From Bacillota bacterium (GTDB taxonomy: Bacteria > Bacillota > Clostridia > Acetivibrionales > DTU013), in assembly GCA_023409735.1 (NCBI GenBank), contig JAEYRB010000002.1:1-28611 (forward strand): DNA of 28,611 nt. Direction: 5' to 3'. This document shows positions 15,277 to 23,096 of the stretch, piece by piece. Position 1 is the first letter of the stretch; every line of letters starts with the position of its first letter. The notes beneath the pieces are model-generated. The model had not been told where the DNA came from, did no database searches, and saw nothing but the letters and a program-made list of their open reading frames with translations. Both the position numbers and the translations under genes were made by a program.

Positions 15277-15305
15277 ATGTTAACATAATGTCATATCCTG
15301 AACAA
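15277..15305 (-). promoter_or_regulatory. Sigma-A-like promoter of the small membrane protein
   Basis: On the minus strand TTGTTC (15305-15300), 17 bases, TAACAT (15282-15277), 44 bases before the ATG at 15233. Confidence 0.5.
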
Positions 15306-15419
15306 GTTTTAATGTTTTCCAATTAGGCAGAAATGTAATTTTATATTATGTGAGAAACGACAAGATAGTACAGTACATGACATATTCTATAAATATTAAA
15401 TAGAAAAAATATACACATC

Positions 15420-15449
15420 TTGTAAAAACTATGATAGAATCGAGATAAT
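15420..15449 (+). promoter_or_regulatory. Possible promoter of the HD-GYP gene
   Basis: TTGTAA (15420-15425), an 18-base spacer and GATAAT (15444-15449), 26 bases before the ATG. The leader this leaves is too short for a riboswitch. Confidence 0.35.
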
Positions 15450-15474
15450 AATTAAAGTGTAACCTGAGGTGCAC

Positions 15475-16512
15475 ATGAGAAAAATATTTATTAATGTTAA
15501 TGAAGTAAAACCAGGAATGAAGATAGCAGAAGACGTTTTTAATACATATGGTGCTGTTGTTATCACTGAAAATACTGTTCTGGATTCATATATGATAAAT
15601 GTGATTCACAATATGGGCCTCGTTAGAATAAAAGTTTATTGTAACGATGATGAATTAATTATTGTCAGCGGAACAGAATTGTTCAGAGAAAGATATAACG
15701 ACAATATAAATTCTGTAAAAGTTATTATCAAAAATATTTTTGATGGTAAGCACATTGATTCTAATGTTCTGAAAAAGGTTACCGGTTCAATAATGACTAC
15801 AATAAATGACAATAGGGATATTGTAGATTCAATCACTGAGATGAAGAATTCTGATCAGTATATATATACGCATAGTCTAAATGTAGCATTAATATCAATG
15901 CTTATAGGCAAATGGATGAAATTTAACTGTAAAAAAATTAAAGCTTTGGTAGGCGCAGGGTTGCTACATGATATGGGGAAAAGTAATATATCTCCTAAAA
16001 TATTAAACAAGCCTGGTGTATTGTCAGAGCAAGAATTTGAGGAAATTAAAAAACATCCATTGTACAGTGTCAGCATATGTGAGAACATATCAGGTATTAG
16101 TGAGGATATATTAAAGGGAATTTTGATGCATCATGAGAGAGAAGATGGGTCAGGATATCCTTTTGGACTGAAAAGTCAGCAAATACATGAATTCGGAAAA
16201 GTAATTGCAGTTGCTGATATATTCGATGCCATGACCTCCAATAGATCTTATAAGGATAGACTATGTCCATTTAACGTTATAGAAGCAATGCAAAAAGAAA
16301 GCTTCGGAAAACTCGATCATAAAATAGTAAGCATATTCCTTAGAAATATTGCATCCTATTACTTGGGCGATTTTGTCAAGCTAAATACAAATCAGATAGG
16401 TGAAATAATTTTCATTAATCCAAATGATATTCCTAACCCAATTATTAAAGTAGGTGATTCATACATTGATTTATCGAAAAACAGGGGTATTAATATCGAC
16501 GAATTGATATGA
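15475..16512 (+). CDS. HD-GYP domain protein, probable cyclic-di-GMP phosphodiesterase
   Basis: A 345-residue protein whose family cleaves the second messenger c-di-GMP. A short N-terminal domain (KPGMKIAEDVFNTYG..., residues 1-60) precedes a helical linker and the HD-GYP domain: H133, the HD pair H165/D166 (LLHDMGK), HHERE at 219-223 and the GYP loop DGSGYP (224-229), followed by VIAVADIFDAMTS. All metal ligands appear present. No membrane segment, so it is cytosolic. GAGGT precedes the ATG at 15475; an in-frame GTG at 15469 is less likely. Single-gene unit. Confidence 0.9.
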   Translation: MRKIFINVNEVKPGMKIAEDVFNTYGAVVITENTVLDSYMINVIHNMGLVRIKVYCNDDELIIVSGTELFRERYNDNINSVKVIIKNIFDGKHIDSNVLKKVTGSIMTTINDNRDIVDSITEMKNSDQYIYTHSLNVALISMLIGKWMKFNCKKIKALVGAGLLHDMGKSNISPKILNKPGVLSEQEFEEIKKHPLYSVSICENISGISEDILKGILMHHEREDGSGYPFGLKSQQIHEFGKVIAVADIFDAMTSNRSYKDRLCPFNVIEAMQKESFGKLDHKIVSIFLRNIASYYLGDFVKLNTNQIGEIIFINPNDIPNPIIKVGDSYIDLSKNRGINIDELI

Positions 16513-16717
16513 ATTAAAAAACCTCAAGATGTTACATCATTAGCTTTTCTAACTAAAAATCAGACTATTAACATGTCACTGATTGTCGAAATTCAATGAA
16601 ACAACACGAAACATTTTTATAGGATAACCCGCTTAAAAAGTCTATAATAAACATGTAGTGCAAGCTGACAGCCGCAGTCATACAATAATAGAACTTACTA
16701 TTAAGGAGGAAGCCGTC

Positions 16718-17020
16718 ATGTTATCTAGATTCTTTGTAAAGCAGGTTGAGATCGAATGTAACGATTGTGTATGTAGTATGGAGAGCGACCTGGAACTGGA
16801 ATACTATCTTACGGAGAGTTCTTGCTGTGAAAATGATGAATGCGTGGTCTTTGGCATAGAAATTGTAAAGAAGCATTCTGGGGAAATATGTGAAAGAGTG
16901 CGATTCCCAGATGTTTTTTGTACCAGAGAGAGAACAAACGACCTTATAGAGCTTCTTGCAAGAAATACGGTTACCCCTGTGTCTTTAGCTTCAATACTTG
17001 ATGATATATTAGCATTCTAA
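16718..17020 (+). CDS. Conserved hypothetical protein, possibly DUF6514-type
   Basis: A 100-residue acidic protein with six cysteines in the first half (CNDCVC, SSCCENDEC), then FGIEIVKKHSGEICERVRFPDV and a C-terminal helical region ending NTVTPVSLASILDDILAF. The pattern of an IEIVKK strand followed by a VTP..L.DIL end resembles the small clostridial DUF6514 proteins; I am unsure of this. AAGGAGG sits before the ATG at 16718, and TATAAT (16643-16648) lies upstream without a good -35. A strong terminator follows. Confidence 0.7.
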   Translation: MLSRFFVKQVEIECNDCVCSMESDLELEYYLTESSCCENDECVVFGIEIVKKHSGEICERVRFPDVFCTRERTNDLIELLARNTVTPVSLASILDDILAF

Positions 17021-17102
17021 AAATTCTTATTACATAATCTTGTTTAGTTGTTATCTAGAAGGAAATACTGCTAATCGTATAGAATAATATATAAGCCGAA
17101 AT

Positions 17103-17140
17103 AAAATCTCATCTCAGTTAATAGGGGATGGGATTTTATT
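17103..17140 (+). terminator. Terminator after the gene at 16718
   Basis: AAAATCTCATCTC (17103-17115) pairs with GGGATGGGATTTT (17125-17137), including G-U pairs, with a short loop, then ATT. Confidence 0.8.
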
Positions 17141-17141
17141 A

Positions 17142-17197
17142 ACGGCGTTGACCTAAGGTCTACAGCAAAAAGCCGAGAGGGGTCGATGCCCCCGAGA
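17142..17197 (+). repeat. Dispersed hairpin repeat, copy B
   Basis: First hairpin GCGTTGACC-TAA-GGTCTACAGC, second hairpin GGGG-TCGATG-CCCC, then GAGACTTT. Directly after the terminator at 17103 and about 250 bases before dnaG. Shares its plan with the copies at 11925-11970 (minus) and 26503-26594. Confidence 0.65.
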
Positions 17198-17451
17198 CTT
17201 TACTAACGTCTAATACTAAGGCTGTTTATGCTGGATTTACGCTACTAATAGTTACTGATAGTTTAGGAAGGATTCTAAAATAATTAAATAAAAAGAAGGA
17301 TTATAAATAAATGTGTCGAACATTAATTAGAGTGTTTGACCAGTTAATACAGATGTATTAGTAAGATAAAGTAATAATATTTATTAATGTAACAATAATA
17401 AGCAATAAGTTGTAAAAATGCGGCCTAATTGGCAAATTTAAAGGATAGAGG
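17198..17451 (+). other. Region upstream of dnaG
   Basis: AT-rich, no gene. TTGACC (17336-17341) with TAGTAA 17 bases later is the best promoter candidate for the dnaG-rpoD operon, but the -10 is poor. Confidence 0.3.
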
Positions 17452-19257
17452 ATGTTTACTAATTATTCAGATGAACTTATAGAAGAGATTCGTGTAAATA
17501 ACGACATTGTTGATGTTGTATCTGAATATGTGCAATTGGATAAGAAGGGTAAGAACTATTTTGGCCTTTGCCCGTTCCATAAGGAGAAAACGCCATCCTT
17601 TAGTGTAGAAGCAGGGAAACAGATATTTTATTGTTTTGGCTGCGGTAAGGGCGGTAATGTTGTTCATTTTATATCGCTTGCCGAAAAGCTTGATTATATA
17701 GAGTCAATAAGGTTTTTGGCAGATAGAGCTAAGATTGCGCTTCCTGAGGATAATGACGAGAAACAGCTTGAGAAAAGCAGAAAAAGACAGCTGGTTTCTA
17801 ACATTAATCTAATTGCAGCAAGGTATTTTAACGATGTATTGAATTCGAAGCAAGGAGAAAAGGGTGCAGCATATCTGGCGAAGAGGCAGATATCAGGAAG
17901 TATTGCACGAAGGTTTGGATTAGGATATTCGACAGAGGATTGGGATGGGTTATATAAGCATCTGATGGAGCAAGGCATAAAGGATGATGATGCGCTTCTC
18001 AGCGGACTTGTTTTAAAGAGCAGCAAGGGAACGATTTATGACAGATTCAGAGGACGGCTGATGTTCCCGATTTTTGATGTAAGAGGTAATGTAATTGGCT
18101 TTGGCGGCAGGGTTCTGGATAATTCCTTGCCTAAGTATATGAATTCTCCCGAAACTGTTGTTTACAGTAAGGGTAAGCATTTATACGCACTGAATTACGC
18201 AAAGAATTCAGAGAGCAAGAAGCTGATAGTAGTAGAAGGCTACATGGATGCCATATCACTGCATCAAAACGGTATTAATAACGCAGTTGCCTCATTGGGC
18301 ACTGCCTTAACCGAAAGCCAGGGAAGAATGCTTAAAAAGTATTCTGAAGAGATTATAATTTCTTATGATGCTGACACTGCAGGTCAGGCTGCCACACAAA
18401 GGGGACTTGAGCTGCTAAATGATATAGGCTGCAATGTTAAAGTTCTTACAGTACCTGACGGTAAGGACCCGGACGAATATATACGGAAGAATGGGGTTGA
18501 AGGATTTAGAAAGCTGGCTTCCGATGCATTGTCACTGGTTGAGTATAAGATAAGAGTGCTGCGAAAAGAACATGATTTGTCAACAACAGATGGGAGAATA
18601 GCTTTCCTTAATAATGCAGCGGCAGTTTTGGCAAAGGTTGACAATGTCATGGAAAGAGAAATGTACATTAAGAAGCTCTCAATCGAATACGAGGTATCTG
18701 AAGAAGCAATACTCACAGAGATATTGAGAAGAACTAGACCAGCGGGTAAACAAAGAATCAAGGTTATAAGTCCTGTAGAATCAGTAAAAAAGGCTGAGTC
18801 TGCGGGTGGTGAGATAGAATGGAAGCTGGATCACGATGAAAAGTTTATACTGTCGTTATTATGTGTTGACAACAGTATATATAGCAAAGTAAAAGAGCAA
18901 CTTAATGTTGATATGTTCAGCAGTGATGAGCATAAGAGAATAGCCAGCATCGTGTTTGACGGACTGGATAAGAAAAAAGAATTCTCGCCTGCTGAGCTAC
19001 TTAATATAGTTAAAGATGATGCAACAGGAGAATTTGCAAGAATATTAAATGAAGAATGTCATTGTGATGATAATCTGAAGGTAATTTGGGGTAAAATTAA
19101 GGATATTAAAGTGTTAAAGATGGAAAGAAGGCAAAAGCAGATACTGGAAATGTTGAGAGACGAAGGAAATCTGCCAGAAGGAGATGTTGACAGATTAAAA
19201 GAGGAATTAAAAAGCTTGATACAAAAGATAATAAAAACAAAGAAGTCACATATATAA
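17452..19257 (+). CDS. dnaG: DNA primase DnaG
   Basis: A 601-residue primase that makes RNA primers at the replication fork. The N-terminal CHC2 zinc finger has C40, H43, C61 and C64 (GLCPFHKEKTPSF...IFYCFGCGKGG). The central catalytic core has the TOPRIM motifs VVEGYMDAISLH and ISYDADTAGQAA. The C-terminal third is the helicase-binding region, more variable. The ribosome binding site (AAAGGATAGAGG) is only moderate, which is usual for a low-level protein. rpoD follows after 21 bases, the classic dnaG-rpoD macromolecular synthesis operon without rpsU. Confidence 0.98.
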   Translation: MFTNYSDELIEEIRVNNDIVDVVSEYVQLDKKGKNYFGLCPFHKEKTPSFSVEAGKQIFYCFGCGKGGNVVHFISLAEKLDYIESIRFLADRAKIALPEDNDEKQLEKSRKRQLVSNINLIAARYFNDVLNSKQGEKGAAYLAKRQISGSIARRFGLGYSTEDWDGLYKHLMEQGIKDDDALLSGLVLKSSKGTIYDRFRGRLMFPIFDVRGNVIGFGGRVLDNSLPKYMNSPETVVYSKGKHLYALNYAKNSESKKLIVVEGYMDAISLHQNGINNAVASLGTALTESQGRMLKKYSEEIIISYDADTAGQAATQRGLELLNDIGCNVKVLTVPDGKDPDEYIRKNGVEGFRKLASDALSLVEYKIRVLRKEHDLSTTDGRIAFLNNAAAVLAKVDNVMEREMYIKKLSIEYEVSEEAILTEILRRTRPAGKQRIKVISPVESVKKAESAGGEIEWKLDHDEKFILSLLCVDNSIYSKVKEQLNVDMFSSDEHKRIASIVFDGLDKKKEFSPAELLNIVKDDATGEFARILNEECHCDDNLKVIWGKIKDIKVLKMERRQKQILEMLRDEGNLPEGDVDRLKEELKSLIQKIIKTKKSHI

Positions 19258-19278
19258 ACTCGGAAGGGAGGGCAGCAA

Positions 19279-20373
19279 ATGAAAACTACAAATAGCGAAG
19301 CAAATAATGTAAGCAGAAAGTCCATATTGAAGGAATTAGTTGAAAAAGGAAAATCAAAAGGCATGCTTACCTATAAAGAGATAATGGATGCCTTTGAAGA
19401 AATTGAGTTAGAACCGGAACAAATCGAAAAAATATATGAAACAGTAGAGAATATGGGCATAGATGTAGTAGGAGATATAGATGCCGAAATACAAGATATG
19501 CAAAGTACTGAAGAAGAGATAGATTTATCGCTCCCTGAAGGGATTAGCATAGATGATCCGGTTAGAATGTACCTTAAAGAAATTGGAAAGGTTCCATTAT
19601 TATCGGCTGAAGAAGAGATCGAGCTGGCAAAGAGGATGGAAAAGGGTGATAATGAGGCAAAGAGAAGGCTCGCAGAGGCAAACCTGAGACTTGTTGTCAG
19701 CATAGCAAAACGTTACGTAGGAAGAGGAATGCTGTTCCTGGATCTTATTCAGGAAGGTAATTTAGGATTAATAAAGGCTGTAGAGAAGTTTGATTACAGA
19801 AAAGGATATAAGTTCAGCACTTATGCCACATGGTGGATTAGACAGGCAATAACCAGAGCTATTGCCGATCAGGCCAGGACAATAAGAATACCTGTTCATA
19901 TGGTTGAGACCATTAATAAGCTTATAAGGGTTTCTAGACAGCTATTGCAGGAGCTTGGCAGAGAGCCGCATCCTGAGGAAATAGCGAAGGAAATGGGTAT
20001 GTCTGTAGACAAGGTACGTGAAATAATGAAAATTTCACAAGAACCTGTTTCTCTAGAAACGCCTATAGGAGAAGAGGAGGATAGTCATCTTGGTGATTTC
20101 ATACCTGATGATGATGCTCCGGCACCTGCTGAGGCAGCAGCATTTACATTGCTCAGGGAACAGCTCATAGATGTACTTGACACACTTACTCCAAGGGAAG
20201 AAAAGGTACTGAGATTGAGGTTTGGACTTGACGATGGGAGAGCAAGAACCCTTGAAGAAGTCGGTAAGGAGTTTAATGTCACAAGAGAGCGTATAAGGCA
20301 GATAGAAGCAAAGGCACTGAGAAAGCTCAGACATCCCAGCAGAAGTAAAAAATTAAAAGATTATCTTGATTAA
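19279..20373 (+). CDS. rpoD: Primary sigma factor SigA/RpoD
   Basis: A 364-residue sigma-70 group 1 factor that directs RNA polymerase to housekeeping promoters. Region 1.1 is at the N-terminus (KGKSKGMLTYKEIMDAF), region 1.2 is DDPVRMYLKEIGKVPLL, region 2 is NLRLVVSIAKRYVGRG...FSTYATWWIRQAITRAIADQ, region 3 is IRIPVHMVETINK, and region 4 is LTPREEKVLRLRFGL...VTRERIRQIEAKALRKLRHP. The short spacer between 1.1 and 1.2 and the total length are normal for Firmicutes. GGGAGG lies upstream. The -35/-10 pairs found in this window fit its known preference. Confidence 0.98.
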   Translation: MKTTNSEANNVSRKSILKELVEKGKSKGMLTYKEIMDAFEEIELEPEQIEKIYETVENMGIDVVGDIDAEIQDMQSTEEEIDLSLPEGISIDDPVRMYLKEIGKVPLLSAEEEIELAKRMEKGDNEAKRRLAEANLRLVVSIAKRYVGRGMLFLDLIQEGNLGLIKAVEKFDYRKGYKFSTYATWWIRQAITRAIADQARTIRIPVHMVETINKLIRVSRQLLQELGREPHPEEIAKEMGMSVDKVREIMKISQEPVSLETPIGEEEDSHLGDFIPDDDAPAPAEAAAFTLLREQLIDVLDTLTPREEKVLRLRFGLDDGRARTLEEVGKEFNVTRERIRQIEAKALRKLRHPSRSKKLKDYLD

Positions 20374-20379
20374 TACATT

Positions 20380-20407
20380 AAAAACTCGATTAATTTCGAG
20401 TTTTTTT
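20380..20407 (+). terminator. Terminator of the dnaG-rpoD operon
   Basis: AAAAACTCG (20380-20388) pairs with CGAGTTTTT (20397-20405), ending in a run of T. Confidence 0.9.
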
Positions 20408-20438
20408 GTTAAAAATATTATTCGGGAGGGATGTTACT

Positions 20439-20672
20439 ATGAAAAAAAGCTTTGATGGCGAAGTTCATAATGAAATTGAATATACCACTTACGATAGGCT
20501 TTTAAGGGCATGGGAAAACTCCATGGAAATGGTAAGGGATTTTGAGATGTATTCTAAGCGTCTGGACGATAGTGAGGAAGATATTAAACAAGTGTTCAAG
20601 AAATTTGCCGAGGATGAAGGGATGCATGCGACTAAGCTCAGGGAAATGATCAAAAAGCAAAAAAGGCAGTAA
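20439..20672 (+). CDS. Small helical protein, ferritin-like fragment-sized
   Basis: A 77-residue, mostly helical and highly charged protein: MKKSFDGEVHNEIEYTTYDRL..., then a long helix and FAEDEGMHATKLREMIKKQKRQ. The (E)DEGMHAxKLxEM segment resembles the second ligand helix of rubrerythrin/ferritin-like proteins (ExxxH), but only about half of such a four-helix bundle could be formed by one chain, so a dimer or a different role is possible. GGGAGG lies ahead of the ATG at 20439. It has no clear promoter of its own beyond the rpoD terminator. Confidence 0.65.
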   Translation: MKKSFDGEVHNEIEYTTYDRLLRAWENSMEMVRDFEMYSKRLDDSEEDIKQVFKKFAEDEGMHATKLREMIKKQKRQ

Positions 20673-20996
20673 GAACTGTTTTATTTTATATGTATCAAAC
20701 AGAAGCTGAGCTGATGCCGCCGCAGCACACTCCATCATAAAACAGGCTGTATTTAAGTAAGGCTTAGCCTCTGTTCACTATGTAGACATATAGTATGTAG
20801 TATCGATTCTTTTACTTTTTGACATTCTAAGAAGCAGTAACTTAAAATGAAACAGCTTAAAATGCATCAACCAAAATATCAACCAAACAGCACAGTAGCA
20901 TATAAAGTAATAGGTTTAAATGATTAAATAGTCTTGATTAATAAAGAAAAGTAACGATAAATTGAAATGAAAGTGTCAAAATATTTAAAATTTCTC
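20673..20996. other. Gene-free region before the tRNA pair
   Basis: AT-rich. A weak inverted repeat (CTGTTT with AAACAG, about 20677-20703) follows the small gene and might end its transcript. A 26-codon frame near 20845 lacks a ribosome binding site. Nothing further seen. Confidence 0.35.
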
Positions 20997-21025
20997 TTGA
21001 CCTGATTTAAAGGTGAAAGTATAAT
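20997..21025 (+). promoter_or_regulatory. Strong sigma-A promoter of the tRNA operon
   Basis: TTGACC (20997-21002), a 17-base spacer and a perfect TATAAT (21020-21025), 15 bases before the tRNA-Asn 5' end. Confidence 0.9.
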
Positions 21026-21039
21026 AATATTTGTCTCAT

Positions 21040-21115
21040 TCCTCAATAGCTCAGTCGGTAGAGCATGCGGCTGTTAACCGCAGGGTCGTAGGTTCGAGTC
21101 CTACTTGAGGAGCCA
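21040..21115 (+). tRNA. tRNA-Asn (GTT)
   Basis: Full cloverleaf with encoded CCA: acceptor TCCTCAA/TTGAGGA, D arm GCTC/GAGC, anticodon stem TGCGG/CCGCA with anticodon GTT at 21073-21075, and T arm GTAGG/CCTAC around TTCGAGT. Confidence 0.98.
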
Positions 21116-21116
21116 T

Positions 21117-21193
21117 GGGCCTTTAGCTCAGTTGGTTAGAGCAACCGGCTCATAACCGGTTGGTCCGGGGTTCGAGTCCCTGAAGGCCCACCA
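21117..21193 (+). tRNA. tRNA-Met (CAT), elongator type
   Basis: One base after tRNA-Asn. Acceptor GGGCCTT/AAGGCCC, D arm GCTC/GAGC, anticodon stem ACCGG/CCGGT with CAT at 21151-21153, T arm CGGGG/CCCTG (one G-U), encoded CCA. The fully paired acceptor argues against an initiator tRNA. A CAT-anticodon tRNA-Ile (lysidine-modified) cannot be wholly excluded, but the sequence looks like clostridial elongator Met. Confidence 0.95.
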
Positions 21194-21196
21194 AAC

Positions 21197-21244
21197 AAGA
21201 ATCCAAACTTGATCCCTATTGGGGAATGAGTTTGGATTCTTTGT
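21197..21244 (+). terminator. Terminator of the tRNA operon
   Basis: AAGAATCCAAACT (21197-21209) pairs perfectly with AGTTTGGATTCTT (21229-21241), with an inner CCC/GGG, followed by a short T-tract. Confidence 0.9.
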
Positions 21245-21515
21245 ATATCCGGACGTGATGAGCACCTGCCAATAGAGCCGGGTCGTCTGTAATCTTATGT
21301 GAGTTTAAGTTTAGAAATGTATCGAATATTGTGTTCTTCTTTCATTGACAATGCGGAACTTTTTCTGTAATTGAGAGTGTAATTAATTTTGTGTAAACAA
21401 CATCAATTTAAGAATACTGTAGTTTGCACAAAATGAATAGCTATATTTTTTGAGTTTATAAGCCAGATTTTTAGCTTACAAGCCGCTGACTACAATAAAG
21501 AAAATTACATAGCGG
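21245..21515. other. Gene-free region between tRNA operon and lipoprotein gene
   Basis: AT-rich, no supported gene. A TTGACA near 21344 has only TAATTG 17 bases later and no gene after it. I see no leftover RCC1 repeats here in the minus-strand frames. Confidence 0.35.
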
Positions 21516-21545
21516 AACAAAATTGCTTTAATTTTTCAAAGCAAT
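21516..21545 (-). terminator. Terminator overlapping the end of the lipoprotein gene
   Basis: On the minus strand ATTGCTTT (21545-21538) pairs with AAAGCAAT (21529-21522), followed by TTTGTT. The hairpin includes the TAA stop at 21530-21528. Confidence 0.65.
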
Positions 21546-21911
21546 CTGTGGTACATACAAGTTTTTCATATTTGTTACATCTGGTGTTTTAACACCGCTA
21601 GAACTACAGTCTCCTGCAATTACCATAGTACCGTCTGACTTCAATCCAATAGAGAAATAGTATCCTGCAGCAATGGCCACAATACCATTCCATTCTTCTA
21701 CGTTCATTTGGCCATAAGTATTCCGGCCTGCTGCAATTACTGTGCCATCACTTTTTAGACCGAGATCGTCAGGTACAGCAGAAGTTGTTTGTTCTTTTAT
21801 TGCTTCTGTTGAAGTAGATACTGAAATGTTTTGATCTGATTGATTTTGCATATTGTTAGAACATCCGGCCAATATAGATATTAAAAGTATAAAAGCTATT
21901 GCCTTCTTCAT
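21528..21911 (-). CDS. Short lipoprotein with RCC1-like repeats
   Basis: A 127-residue exported lipoprotein: the signal peptide MKKAIAFILLISILAGC has a lipobox with Cys17, followed by a Ser/Thr/Gln-rich linker. Two RCC1-type (regulator of chromosome condensation) units follow: GLKSDGTVIAAGRNTYGQMN...VAIAAGYYFS and IGLKSDGTMVIAGDCSSSG. Full RCC1 propellers have about seven units, so two cannot close a blade ring; the gene is probably cut short, though it ends in a neat stop and terminator. AAGGAGAG precedes the ATG at 21911. Function unknown. Confidence 0.75.
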   Translation of the reverse strand: MKKAIAFILLISILAGCSNNMQNQSDQNISVSTSTEAIKEQTTSAVPDDLGLKSDGTVIAAGRNTYGQMNVEEWNGIVAIAAGYYFSIGLKSDGTMVIAGDCSSSGVKTPDVTNMKNLYVPQIALKN

Positions 21912-21958
21912 GAATACTCTCCTTCGATAGATAGAAAAAACACATACGCTTTATAGGT

Positions 21959-21985
21959 TATATTATGCATACGCACAAATCAAGT
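21959..21985 (-). promoter_or_regulatory. Possible sigma-K-like promoter of the lipoprotein gene
   Basis: On the minus strand AC (21985-21984), 16 bases, CATAATATA (21967-21959), fitting AC-N16-CATAnnnTA. The -10 ends 47 bases before the ATG. AT-rich DNA makes chance matches common. Confidence 0.3.
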
Positions 21986-22259
21986 TTTTACAGGGAATAG
22001 TTAATATTTACAATAATGTCATACGAGTATTTCTGGTTTCCTTTTACGGAGGATACAATTTATGTGTGTTAGCTTTTGATTTATATTGACATTTTAACAT
22101 TGATATAGTATCCTTAAAAAAACGCGCACGAAGCTCGTTATGTAAGGCCAGAAGGGCTTACAAATTGGTTAGATAAAATAATTTCCGCGATAATTATATA
22201 TGTATTTGAAATGCAATTGATATTTGTACATGCAATAGGTAATTGCTTTGATGCCAGAA

Positions 22260-22287
22260 GGCTCTATTTATAGAGTCTTTTTATTTT
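22260..22287 (+). terminator. Terminator-like hairpin upstream of the FmdE gene
   Basis: GGCTCTA (22260-22266) pairs with TAGAGTC (22271-22277), then TTTTTATTTT. It has no gene before it on this strand for several hundred bases, so it may be an attenuator at the end of a leader or end an unseen small RNA. A second hairpin (TGTAAG/CTTACA) lies at about 22139-22161. Confidence 0.55.
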
Positions 22288-22313
22288 GACGTCCATTGGC
22301 GAATGCTTATAGA
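22286..22313 (+). promoter_or_regulatory. Possible promoter of the FmdE gene
   Basis: TTGACG (22286-22291), a 16-base spacer and TATAGA (22308-22313), overlapping the T-tract of the preceding hairpin. Confidence 0.45.
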
Positions 22314-22390
22314 GAGCAAAGAAGATTAGAATGGCGCAACAAAAATAGAGTAGTAGAAATATGAAGCAGTGATTTATGGGGAGACAGAAA

Positions 22391-22933
22391 ATGATATTCG
22401 ATATGAATAATGAATTGTGGGAAAAGGCTGCAGCGTTCCATGGTCATAAATGTCCGGGACTTGCAATAGGTTATCGCGCATGCGAAGCCTTAATTGAAAA
22501 ATTCAGCCTTACAGGTCGATCTGAAGATGAAAAGCTTGTTTGTATCACAGAAAATGATGCATGCGGAGTAGATGCGATCCAGGCAATTTTAGGCTGTTCC
22601 TTTGGCAAGGGAAATTTAATATATCGCGGTACAGGAAAACATGCCTTTTCTTTTTATAACCGTACTACAGGACAAAAAATACGCATGTATTTGAAAGCTC
22701 GCAATAACGATAACCTCGACCGCCCAGAGTGGCAAAAGCGACTTTTGGAGATGCCCATTGAGGATGTTTTCGAATTTTCAATACCTGCCTTTGAACCGCC
22801 TGAAAAGGCTCGACATTTCAAAACAGTTTATTGTGAGCTATGCGGGGAAGGTGCGCCTGAGCACAAGATGCGTTTACAGGATGGCAAAATCGTATGTCTG
22901 GATTGCTTTAAGAGCTATGATCGAGGCTGGTAA
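22391..22933 (+). CDS. FmdE family metal-binding protein
   Basis: A 180-residue protein of the FmdE family (formylmethanofuran dehydrogenase subunit E-like), found in many non-methanogens. The N-terminal signature FHGHKCPGLAIGYRA (F16 to A30, with H17, H19 and C21 as likely ligands) is followed by CITENDACGVDAIQ, and the C-terminus is a zinc-ribbon (CELCGE...CLDCF). An ATG at 22376 is in frame but lacks a ribosome binding site; GGGGAG (22379-22384) fits the ATG at 22391. It lies directly upstream of a Fec-type importer, a recurrent pairing that suggests a role in handling a metal or oxyanion. The true function is not established. Confidence 0.88.
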   Translation: MIFDMNNELWEKAAAFHGHKCPGLAIGYRACEALIEKFSLTGRSEDEKLVCITENDACGVDAIQAILGCSFGKGNLIYRGTGKHAFSFYNRTTGQKIRMYLKARNNDNLDRPEWQKRLLEMPIEDVFEFSIPAFEPPEKARHFKTVYCELCGEGAPEHKMRLQDGKIVCLDCFKSYDRGW

Positions 22934-23096
22934 AAGATTAAGATCCAATCACAAAAACAGAGAAAAAATCAGATAATTAACATTTACTCAAGCAAAGAAG
23001 AGAGCAATTGGATTAGAGTCATGCTTTGAGAGTAGACAGAAGAATTACGATACTAGCTCTATGTAATAATATAGCAAAACTTTAAGGAGGTAGTTG

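Noticed and set aside
15350..15474. Cyclic-di-GMP riboswitch before the HD-GYP gene
   Set aside because: The leader lacks the conserved GEMM motifs and is too short after the likely promoter.
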